Shown here in pieces: positions 13,429 through 20,609 of a DNA stretch of 24,237 nucleotides (its first letter is position 1; each line of letters starts with the position of its first letter). This DNA is from Phycisphaerae bacterium. GTDB lineage: Bacteria > Planctomycetota > Phycisphaerae > Sedimentisphaerales > SG8-4. Both the position numbers and the translations under genes were made by a program. The notes under the pieces were generated by a model. It did no database searches. It saw only the letters and a program-made list of their open reading frames with translations, and was not told the DNA's origin. The stretch is taken from contig JAUVYQ010000019.1 in assembly GCA_030603035.1 (NCBI GenBank), forward strand, positions 1 to 24,237. Direction: 5' to 3'.

Positions 13429-16307
13429 GGCAATGGCGTTTCGAGGTTTTTAACCGGTCGGGCTTTACCGACGTGCACGGCAACAGCGTATTGGAAGATA
13501 TCAAGGAGCTGGGCATCAGCTCGGTCGAAGCGGTCCAGTCAGCTAAAGTTTTTCTGATTGAGGCCGATTTCGATGAGGGTTTTGCGCAGCGTGTGGGTAA
13601 AGAGCTTCTGACCGACCCGGTCTGCGAAGAGTATTATATAGGCAGAAGCGGCCCGCCGGCAGGACTGGCAAAGGCAACACTAATCGAGGTGCATCTGAAA
13701 AGCGGGGTTACCGACCCCGTAGCAGAATCCGTAATGGCAGCAATAGCTGATATGGCTGTTACAGCCAACAATGTTCGAACCGCACGAAAGTATGTCCTGC
13801 TGGGCGATATTACCCAGAGCCAGACCGATACAATCGCAAAGAAAATCCTGGCAAACGACTGCATCGAAGATGTAATAGTCGGCAACGAAGCTGAGCCGCC
13901 AAGCCCGCATCTAAAACCATACGAATTGCAGATAGTACACTGGCCCATACGCGAGCTTGACGATGATGGATTAGTCGCGCTGAGCAAAAAAAAGGACCTG
14001 TTTTTGAATCTGGTTGAGATGCAGACGATTCAAAAATACTTTAAGGAACTCGGTAGAGAGCCCACCGACGTTGAACTCGAAGCAATCGCGCAGACCTGGA
14101 GCGAGCACTGCGTCCATAAAACGCTCAAAAGCTCTGTGGATATGTCAATCGACGGCGAGCAGGTTCATTTCGATAATCTGTTAAAAGACACTGTTTTCAA
14201 AGCCACCAAACAGCTCAATAAGGACTGGTGCATATCCGTCTTTGTCGATAACGCCGGCGTGGTGGAATTTGACGAGGATTCGGCGGTTTGTTTCAAGGTC
14301 GAAACTCATAATCGTCCGTCGGCCCTTGACCCTTACGGCGGCTCAGCCACGGGCATTGGCGGTGTAATCCGTGACCCGATGGGGACAGGCATGGGTGCAA
14401 GGCCCATCGCTAACACAGATATATTTTGCTTCGGCCCGCCGGACAAAAAACTCGAAGATATCCCCAAAGGAGTCCTGCATCCGAGAAGGATTATGAAAGG
14501 CGTGGTGGCCGGCGTCCGCGACTACGGCAACAGGATGGGAATACCAACGGTCAACGGCGCAATTTATTTCGACGAAAGATACTTAGCTAATCCGTTAGTC
14601 TATTGCGGCAACATCGGCCTGATGGACAAAGATAAATGCTTCGAGAATCCACAAAGCGGGAACCTGGTTATGGTAGTCGGCGGCCGAACAGGGCGAGACG
14701 GGATACACGGAGCAACTTTTTCAAGCGGCGAAATAACGCATGAGTATGAAGCAATCTTTTCCCACGCTGTCCAAATCGGCAATCCGATAACAGAAAAGAA
14801 AATGTTAGACGTGCTTCTTCAGGCGAATGACGCCGGTTTGTACGAGGCAATCGCCGACTGCGGAGCCGGCGGATTAAGCGGTGCGGTGGGTGAAATGGGG
14901 GAAAACCTCGGAGTAGAAGTCGATCTGGAGAAAGTGCCGTTAAAGTATGCCGGCCTTAACTATAAAGAAATCTGGATTAGTGAAGCCCAGGAAAGAATGG
15001 TCATAGCCGTCAAGCCAGAAAACCTAAAAGCCATAAAGAAGATTTTCGACGGTGAAAACGTCGAGTCAACGGTAATAGGTAAATTCACCAGCGATAAAAA
15101 GTTGATATTGCGATACAACGGCCGGCAGGTAGCCGAGCTCGATATGGAGTTTTTGCACGACGGCGTACCTAAATACTCTCGCAAGGCAGTCTGGAAAAGT
15201 CCGCAGCTCAGCGAGCCGAGCATAGCTGGAAAAGACAATTATAACGATGAGCTTTTGCGAATTCTTTCATCTTATAACGTCGCCAGCAAGGAATGGGTAA
15301 TCCGTCAATACGACCACGAGGTTCAGGGCAGCTCTGTTGTCAAGCCGTTAACAGGCGTAAATAACGACGGCCCCGGTGACGCAGCGGTGATAAGGCCCAA
15401 GTTCAACTCGGACAAAGGTATTGCCATTAGTTGTGGAATGAATCCACTCTACGGTGACATTGACCCGTATTGGATGGCACTGGCCGGCATCGATGAGGCA
15501 ATCCGCAATTCGATATGTGTGGGCGGTCGAGCCGACAGGATTGCCCTGCTGGACAACTTCTGCTGGGGTAACTGCACAAGGCCCGAAACATTCGGCGCAT
15601 TAGTGCGAGCGGCCCAGGCCTGCTATGACGGCGCAATCGGCTTCGAAGCACCGTTTATCTCCGGCAAGGATTCGCTGAATAATGAATTTTCCTGCGAAGA
15701 TGGAACGCAAATTTCCATCCCATCGACACTTTTAATAAGTGCGATGTCGATAGTTGATGACGTCAATAAGTGTGTAACAATGGACGCAAAGAGAGCATCT
15801 AATCTGCTTTTTATAGTGGGCGAAACGAAAAATGAATTAGGCGGCTCACACTACTACAAAATCAATGGCCAACTCGGGGCCAATGTCCCGAAGGTGGACC
15901 TCGAAGCAGCTCCCAGAATTGCCGAAAGGATTTCCACCGCAATAGCTGATGGCCTTATTGTCAGCTGTCACGATTGCTCGGAAGGCGGCCTGGCCGTCGC
16001 ACTTGCAGAGATGGCCTTTGCCGGCGGACTGGGTATAGAAGCAGATCTGCGGGGCCTGCCGAAAAGCGATGACTGTTCGCGAACAGATGCACAGCTTTTC
16101 AGCGAATCAAACTCCCGCTATGTCGTAGAAGTTGGGCCGGAAAACTACGATGCCTTTGCAAAGCTGATGCTCAATTTGCCATTCGGCCAAATCGGGAAGG
16201 TGACAGAGGACAGAAGACTTCTTATAAGAACAGAAGAAGGCAAAACAGTTATTGATATGGATATAGATTCATTAAAGCAGGCGTGGCAAAAGCCGTTTGA
16301 CTGGTAG
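13425..16307 (+). CDS. purL: Phosphoribosylformylglycinamidine synthase, PurS-PurS-PurL fusion
   Basis: This 960-residue protein is the synthase part of FGAM synthase, which converts FGAR to FGAM with ATP and ammonia delivered by PurQ. Residues 3-73 and 83-155 are two successive PurS-like domains; small PurL enzymes normally use separate PurS chains. From about 175 on it is PurL: WSEHC at 225-229, the ATP site VETHNRPSALDPYGG at 292-306, DCGAGGLSGAVGEMG, the FISGKDSLNNEF block and HDCSEGGLAVALAEMAFAG near the C-terminus. Most PurL proteins have His where this one has Arg297 (codon CGT at 14313). The GTG start has AAGGA nine bases upstream and overlaps tyrA. The partner purQ lies downstream, beyond a HEAT-repeat gene. 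Confidence 0.95.
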   Translation: MRQWRFEVFNRSGFTDVHGNSVLEDIKELGISSVEAVQSAKVFLIEADFDEGFAQRVGKELLTDPVCEEYYIGRSGPPAGLAKATLIEVHLKSGVTDPVAESVMAAIADMAVTANNVRTARKYVLLGDITQSQTDTIAKKILANDCIEDVIVGNEAEPPSPHLKPYELQIVHWPIRELDDDGLVALSKKKDLFLNLVEMQTIQKYFKELGREPTDVELEAIAQTWSEHCVHKTLKSSVDMSIDGEQVHFDNLLKDTVFKATKQLNKDWCISVFVDNAGVVEFDEDSAVCFKVETHNRPSALDPYGGSATGIGGVIRDPMGTGMGARPIANTDIFCFGPPDKKLEDIPKGVLHPRRIMKGVVAGVRDYGNRMGIPTVNGAIYFDERYLANPLVYCGNIGLMDKDKCFENPQSGNLVMVVGGRTGRDGIHGATFSSGEITHEYEAIFSHAVQIGNPITEKKMLDVLLQANDAGLYEAIADCGAGGLSGAVGEMGENLGVEVDLEKVPLKYAGLNYKEIWISEAQERMVIAVKPENLKAIKKIFDGENVESTVIGKFTSDKKLILRYNGRQVAELDMEFLHDGVPKYSRKAVWKSPQLSEPSIAGKDNYNDELLRILSSYNVASKEWVIRQYDHEVQGSSVVKPLTGVNNDGPGDAAVIRPKFNSDKGIAISCGMNPLYGDIDPYWMALAGIDEAIRNSICVGGRADRIALLDNFCWGNCTRPETFGALVRAAQACYDGAIGFEAPFISGKDSLNNEFSCEDGTQISIPSTLLISAMSIVDDVNKCVTMDAKRASNLLFIVGETKNELGGSHYYKINGQLGANVPKVDLEAAPRIAERISTAIADGLIVSCHDCSEGGLAVALAEMAFAGGLGIEADLRGLPKSDDCSRTDAQLFSESNSRYVVEVGPENYDAFAKLMLNLPFGQIGKVTEDRRLLIRTEEGKTVIDMDIDSLKQAWQKPFDW

Positions 16308-16387
16308 GTGGGAATTTACGATTCATTATTTAATATTTACTATTGAAGCGACAAAGAAAGGTTTAGCCACATAGAGTATTAAGGAAG

Positions 16388-17176
16388 ATGAGTGTAAATA
16401 ATATGAGGATGCGCTGGGCCTTATTGGTTGTAACTATTATCACCGCCGAGGGGCTATGGGCTTATACTCCTCCTGATATTCCGAAGGAAAAGATACCTTC
16501 CGATATTCCAGCCGAGGTGAGAGAACAAATTGAAAAATTGTATTCCTCGGCCCCAGCAGCACGCTTGGTTGCTGCTGAAAAACTGGGGAGAATGAGTGAG
16601 CGAGCAGTTCCAGCCATACCATTTTTGGTTGAACTTTTAGGAGATGATACACTGCTGTTAGGTGGATGGAAGGGAGCTTCACCAGGCACAGCAGCCGCGG
16701 AATCCCTTGGTAAAATCGGAGGTCCTTCGGTAAAGCCCCTTATTGCTGCCCTGAAAGATGAGAACCCTGTGAGGCGCCGAAATACAACCCGGGCGCTAGT
16801 AGAGATTGACGTGGATGCGGTAGAGGAATTGATAGCTGCGTTAAAAGATAAAAATCCAAATGTCCGGGGACAGGCAGCAATGGCTTTGGGAGAAATAAAA
16901 GATAGGCGTACGGTAGAACCTTTGATTTCAATAGCCAAAGACCCAGAACCATTTGTTCGGGCCAACGTCGTCCGGGCACTTGGTGAAATAGGAGATTACC
17001 AGGCATCAATCGTTTTGATTTCCGCCCTACAGGATGAAAATGCCCAGGTAAGAAGAAACACTGCAAGAGCGTTCTTCACGATTCGAACCCCACAGGCTGT
17101 CGAAGGTTTGGTGCCGCACTGGGAGATAAAGATGGAGAGGTCCGACAAGCTGCTGCGTGGGCCCTGGGAGGCATAG
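16388..17176 (+). CDS. Secreted HEAT-repeat (PBS lyase-like) protein, N-terminal part before a frameshift
   Basis: The gene starts MSVNNMRMRWALLVV with a signal peptide (cleavage probably after GLWA) and then HEAT/PBS-lyase repeats of about 31 residues, of the form ALKDxxxxVRxxAAxALGEIxDxRAVEPLI. HEAT solenoids are protein-binding scaffolds; the partner is unknown, and the signal suggests action outside the cytoplasm. The last 23 residues before the stop at 17176 are out of frame. By comparison with neighbouring repeats, the codon after GAA GGT TTG should read GTN followed by GCC GCA CTG, but one base is missing at 17111-17112. The continuation is at 17113-18414. AAGGA lies very close to the ATG; an ATG at 16403 is an alternative start. 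The gene sits between purL and purQ but has no purine-related motif. Confidence 0.7.
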   Translation: MSVNNMRMRWALLVVTIITAEGLWAYTPPDIPKEKIPSDIPAEVREQIEKLYSSAPAARLVAAEKLGRMSERAVPAIPFLVELLGDDTLLLGGWKGASPGTAAAESLGKIGGPSVKPLIAALKDENPVRRRNTTRALVEIDVDAVEELIAALKDKNPNVRGQAAMALGEIKDRRTVEPLISIAKDPEPFVRANVVRALGEIGDYQASIVLISALQDENAQVRRNTARAFFTIRTPQAVEGLVPHWEIKMERSDKLLRGPWEA

Positions 17177-18414
17177 AAGACACTCGCGCTATAGCAGCAC
17201 TGAAAATTACCCTAAAAGACCAAAAGTACTACGTTCGCAGCTCGGCAGCATGGGCACTGGGAAATATAGGGGATGCTCGAGCGGTAGAGCAGTTGATTCT
17301 CGCCTTAGATGCTGAACATCACGATGTCCGAGGAAGAGCGATATGGGCACTGGGACAAATAGGCGATCATCGTGCAATGGAATCTTTGGTTGCTTGCCTG
17401 AAAGATAAACTAAGGGAAAATCGAATGTTTGCGGCAGAAGCGCTTGGGAAAATAAAAGACCCGCGTGCAGTAGAACCGCTAATTGATACATTCAATGATG
17501 AGAACCGGCAAGTTAGAGCTGCTGTAACACAAGCACTGGGTGAGATAGGGGATACTCGCGCAACAGCCATTCTCATCAGGGCATTGAAGACAAATGACCC
17601 AATGGATACAGACCGCTTAGTAAAACGAAGAGCGGCGAAAGCTCTGGGCAAGCTCAAAAGTAGGCAAGCAGTAAAACCTCTCATTGACGTCCTTTCAGAC
17701 AAGAAAAATATCAGGGTTGTCAGAAGAGCAACGGCCAGAGCGCTTGGAGAAATAAATGATCCTCGGGCCATAGAACCTTTGCTTGAAATCTTGTTAGCAT
17801 GGGAGAAAGAGCATATTGAACTACGGGAAGAAGCGGGACGTGCGCTGGGAAAGATAGACGCACCTCAAGTATTAGAACCTTTTTTGGCAGCATTGAAGAA
17901 CAAGCATGAGAATTGCTATAAGCGGGAAAGAGCAGCCTGGCTACTGGGAAAGATAGGGAACGTTAAGGCAGTAGAAGGTTTGGCCGCTGTTCTGGAGGAC
18001 GAAAGCGAGGACGTTGAGATGCGATGTTCGGCAGCATCTGCGCTGAGGCAAACAAAGTACCCTTATGCGATAGACGTTTTGGTTGCTGCACTAAAGGATA
18101 AGGATTCACGTGTGCGAAGCAGAGCTGCAGTAGCACTGGGAAGTATAAAGGATACGATTGCAATTGACCCTTTGGTCGCCACTCTAAAAGACGAGCATCC
18201 AGACGTGCGAATGAGTTCAGCATTGGCACTGGCAGATATTAATAACCAACACGCAATCAAACCTTTGATAGATTTCCTAAAAGATGAGGATTCCAAAGTA
18301 CAAGAAACGGCTGCGTGGCAGTTGCAGAGAATAACAGGGAAAAGATTTGGCAAAGATAGTATAAAATGGCAGAAGTGGTGGAAATACAACAAGAATGATA
18401 TCTGCAGACAATAA
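17113..18414 (+). CDS. HEAT-repeat protein, C-terminal part after the frameshift
   Basis: This is the in-frame continuation of the preceding gene once a single missing base is restored. It opens AALGDKDGEVRQAAAWALGG and carries about a dozen further HEAT repeats. It ends in an AAWQLQRITGKRFGKD segment and a Trp-rich KWQKWWKYN tail, a terminus I recognise from HEAT-repeat proteins of Planctomycetota. The joined protein would be about 675 residues. No plausible independent start exists near 17113; the first candidate, a TTG at 17293, lies mid-repeat with no ribosome site. This half is therefore probably translated only if the frameshift is a sequencing error or is bypassed. Repeat spacing is regular on both sides of the break, so selection acted on the whole gene until recently. 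Confidence 0.65.
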   Translation, partial: AALGDKDGEVRQAAAWALGGIEDTRAIAALKITLKDQKYYVRSSAAWALGNIGDARAVEQLILALDAEHHDVRGRAIWALGQIGDHRAMESLVACLKDKLRENRMFAAEALGKIKDPRAVEPLIDTFNDENRQVRAAVTQALGEIGDTRATAILIRALKTNDPMDTDRLVKRRAAKALGKLKSRQAVKPLIDVLSDKKNIRVVRRATARALGEINDPRAIEPLLEILLAWEKEHIELREEAGRALGKIDAPQVLEPFLAALKNKHENCYKRERAAWLLGKIGNVKAVEGLAAVLEDESEDVEMRCSAASALRQTKYPYAIDVLVAALKDKDSRVRSRAAVALGSIKDTIAIDPLVATLKDEHPDVRMSSALALADINNQHAIKPLIDFLKDEDSKVQETAAWQLQRITGKRFGKDSIKWQKWWKYNKNDICRQ

Positions 18415-18589
18415 TCTTGGTTTACTGTTTAGAGGAACTTTCTCCGGTTACTATGACGGAAGGTTAATATTGGACCTCCGGTGAAGACAAAGCTAAACAA
18501 TAAATGCCTGGGATGAACACTGGGCTTAAATGGGAAACTTAGGATTAATGGAAGAGGTGAACCCCATTAGAAATTCTAAAGCGGGGAAT

Positions 18590-18662
18590 GTGATACAAAA
18601 ATGGAAGGTTCCTAACAGGATAATAATATGATACAAAAAGGGAAAATTTCTAACGGGGTAAA
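18590..18662 (+). repeat. Tandem duplication of the purQ start region with a 13-codon mini-ORF
   Basis: Two 38-bp-spaced units begin tgatacaaaaa, at 18591 and 18629, and agree at about 27 of 33 positions. The first unit encodes GTG-initiated MIQKWKVPNRIII, ending in TGA at 18629-18631, and the second is the purQ N-terminus MIQKGKISNGVKA. The mini-ORF stop overlaps the purQ ATG (ATGA). It has GGGG just upstream of its GTG, so it could be translated and couple to purQ. Confidence 0.6.
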
Positions 18663-19434
18663 GGCAATAGTCTTGCGGGCGGCGGGGATAAATTGCGACC
18701 TGGAAACTGAGCACGCACTTGAGCTGGCAGGCGCAGAAGCTCGGCGTGTGCATATAAACAGGATAATCGAGGACAAAAGTGCGCTGGATACGTTCCAGAT
18801 AATCGTTTTTCCCGGCGGCTTTAGCTACGGCGACGACGTGGCTGCGGGTAAAATCTTAGCAAATCAAATCGTACATCACCTTTACGAGCCGATACAAAAA
18901 TTTATTGATGACGGCAAATTGGTGCTCGGAATTTGCAACGGCTTCCAGGTGCTGGTCAAGGCGGGAATCCTGCCAGGTGACAACTCAGGCGGCAAGCAGG
19001 GAACCGTTACAATAACATACAATGACAGCGGCAAGTTCGAGGACAGATGGGTATATCTCGCTCCGCAAACCGAAAAGTGCATCTTCATTGAGCCGGGCAG
19101 GCAAATCTATCTGCCGGTCGCACACGGTGAGGGCAAAGTCGTTACCAAAGACACAGACACTCTTGAGAAATTAAAGTCCGACGGACACGTTGCATTCAAA
19201 TATGTGGATGAAAACGGCAAAGAAGGTGATTACCCCATCAATCCAAACGGCTCGGTGGATTCAATAGCCGGCTTGACGGATACGACCGGGAGGGTCCTGG
19301 GACTAATGCCTCATCCGGAAAGGCACTTTCGGCCAACTCAACACCCGCATTGGTCCCGCCTGAAAAACAAACACGATGGCGATGGAATGACAATCTTCAA
19401 CAACGCCGTCAAATACATACAAGAAAACTTTTAA
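18628..19434 (+). CDS. purQ: Phosphoribosylformylglycinamidine synthase glutaminase subunit
   Basis: PurQ is the class I glutamine amidotransferase that supplies ammonia to PurL for FGAM formation. The 268-residue protein has the nucleophile elbow GICNGFQ with Cys103, the oxyanion region FPGGFSYGDD at 61-70, and the catalytic His229 and Glu231 in MPHPERHF. Typical bacterial PurQ starts at about VKAIVLRAAG, so the first ten residues (MIQKGKISNG) are an extension that lies in the duplicated 38-bp unit. AGGA is seven bases before the ATG. It is longer than the roughly 230-residue Bacillus form. It shares a strand with purL but is separated from it by the HEAT-repeat gene and a 213-base gap. Confidence 0.95.
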   Translation: MIQKGKISNGVKAIVLRAAGINCDLETEHALELAGAEARRVHINRIIEDKSALDTFQIIVFPGGFSYGDDVAAGKILANQIVHHLYEPIQKFIDDGKLVLGICNGFQVLVKAGILPGDNSGGKQGTVTITYNDSGKFEDRWVYLAPQTEKCIFIEPGRQIYLPVAHGEGKVVTKDTDTLEKLKSDGHVAFKYVDENGKEGDYPINPNGSVDSIAGLTDTTGRVLGLMPHPERHFRPTQHPHWSRLKNKHDGDGMTIFNNAVKYIQENF

Positions 19435-19610
19435 CAGCGCCGGAAGTCCATCTGTTCCGCGAAGAATAGAAATAGGTGTAACTGTCAGCTATTTGCGTAT
19501 GAGGAAAGGCAGTTGCGTGAAATGGTCAAAGATGAGGTTAAAATAATTCAAGAATAGAACGCTGGGATTCAGGAAGCCGTGTATAGAATGAAAAAAAGAA
19601 AGGTTTAAAG

Positions 19611-20288
19611 ATGACGGTTGAGTATCTGCCATCTTCTACCTGGATACCGCTCTTGTGGTACCTCAAGGCAAGTTCGATTATCATAGTAATTTTAGCTATC
19701 ATCGTTCTGATAATGGTGAAACTGCGTTTTCGAAACAGATGGCTTAAGATTACCAAGTTCGTAGTTTGCATCTTCATTATCTTAGTAACTTTGGGTTGTT
19801 CAATCCTCCTTTTTGCTTTGGGCAGGCCTATGAGGCCGATGGAAAGGAAAATTGCTCATACCTTACAAAAGATGCCTTACTATCTATCGGTCCCGGCGAA
19901 TCTGCATTACCAGGTCAGCATGTCACGCAAAGATAGAACACATTACACAGCTAACATGAAGGGCGGCACTTTCGAAATGACTTTTGTTGAAACCTGGAGT
20001 GGATGCAGAGCTCACCGGGAAATTGAATACAAGCATAAAGGCGGCAGAGAGATAAATAATCTTGACGAGGCGAAAGTCTATTTAGCAAAACTGGGGATTA
20101 GCTCCAACGTGGTCAACAGACTTAAACCCAAAGAAGATTTCTATCTTGCTCAAGAGTCCTTCCAGCCCGGATGGCCAGAAGAAAATAAAAGGCACTATAT
20201 ATTTGAATGGTGGGATGGCAGCTATGAGCTTAGTTTGAAAAAGGACGGTTCGGTATTGCTAAGGATTCACGGTGGTTATCAACCATAA
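19611..20288 (+). CDS. Hypothetical protein with two N-terminal membrane segments
   Basis: I do not recognise this 225-residue protein. Two hydrophobic segments, at about 20-37 and 48-70, flank a basic loop (KLRFRNRWLK), suggesting a membrane hairpin. The remaining 150 residues are soluble and mixed alpha/beta, with a Trp-rich C-terminal part (ESFQPGWPEENKRHY, then FEWWDGSYELSLKKDG). By the positive-inside rule the loop is cytoplasmic, so both termini probably lie outside. The ATG at 19611 has AAAGG eight bases upstream. It follows purQ on the same strand after 176 bases with no terminator seen, so it may be read through or have its own promoter. No enzyme motif was found. Confidence 0.65.
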   Translation: MTVEYLPSSTWIPLLWYLKASSIIIVILAIIVLIMVKLRFRNRWLKITKFVVCIFIILVTLGCSILLFALGRPMRPMERKIAHTLQKMPYYLSVPANLHYQVSMSRKDRTHYTANMKGGTFEMTFVETWSGCRAHREIEYKHKGGREINNLDEAKVYLAKLGISSNVVNRLKPKEDFYLAQESFQPGWPEENKRHYIFEWWDGSYELSLKKDGSVLLRIHGGYQP

Positions 20289-20475
20289 AGTAAAAGGTCG
20301 GGCATAGTATACGCGAGTAAAAGGTGGTCTCTAAAGGAAAGGTAGTACAGACACTGCGAACAGGCACCATATAGGTTACCAAAAAAGCACCTCAAGTTCA
20401 AATCTTTTTTCAGTCTACATTACATTTTCTCGAATGTGAATCTGTGGTCATTAGCGTGAAGGCCGTTGAATTTTC

Positions 20476-20504
20476 TTGCAATATTTGGTGCTGGAATGTA
20501 AAGT
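20476..20504 (+). promoter_or_regulatory. Putative promoter of the tRNA gene
   Basis: TTGCAA (20476-20481) and TAAAGT (20499-20504) are separated by 17 bases. The predicted start would be about seven bases before the first tRNA base at 20518, a usual distance for a single tRNA gene. Confidence 0.5.
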
Positions 20505-20517
20505 GAGCGTGGAATCA

Positions 20518-20590
20518 GGGCCCGTAGCTCAGCGGTTAGAGCAGTGGACTCATAATCCATTGGTCGTAGGTTCGAATCCTACCGGGCCCA
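20518..20590 (+). tRNA. tRNA-Ile2 (anticodon CAU, lysidine-modified)
   Basis: The 73 bases fold as a full cloverleaf: acceptor GGGCCCG with CGGGCCC and discriminator A, a D-arm with AGCTCAGCGGTTAGAGC, anticodon stem GTGGA/TCCAT with loop CTCATAA, and T-arm GTAGG-TTCGAATC-CTAC. The anticodon CAT is at 20551-20553. C4-G69 and C5-G68 in the acceptor stem and the TTGGTCG variable region resemble E. coli ileX. I therefore assign AUA-decoding tRNA-Ile2, whose C34 is converted to lysidine by TilS, rather than elongator Met. CCA is not encoded. A37 is followed by A, and this tRNA is an expected t6A substrate, linking it to the Sua5 and TsaE genes here. Confidence 0.85.
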
Positions 20591-20609
20591 TTCGTTACGC
20601 TTTCACCGC

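Noticed and set aside
17176..17293. Programmed frameshifting in the HEAT-repeat gene
   Set aside because: There is no slippery heptamer, no downstream pseudoknot candidate, and a missing base is evident from repeat comparison.
19435..19610. Possible small charged ORF ending EMVKDEVKIIQE
   Set aside because: It is in the frame following the purQ stop and has no start with a ribosome site; its length is within chance.
20518..20590. tRNA-Met (elongator) for the CAU anticodon
   Set aside because: The C4-G69 and C5-G68 acceptor pairs and the TTGGTCG variable region fit tRNA-Ile2 better, although modification status cannot be seen.
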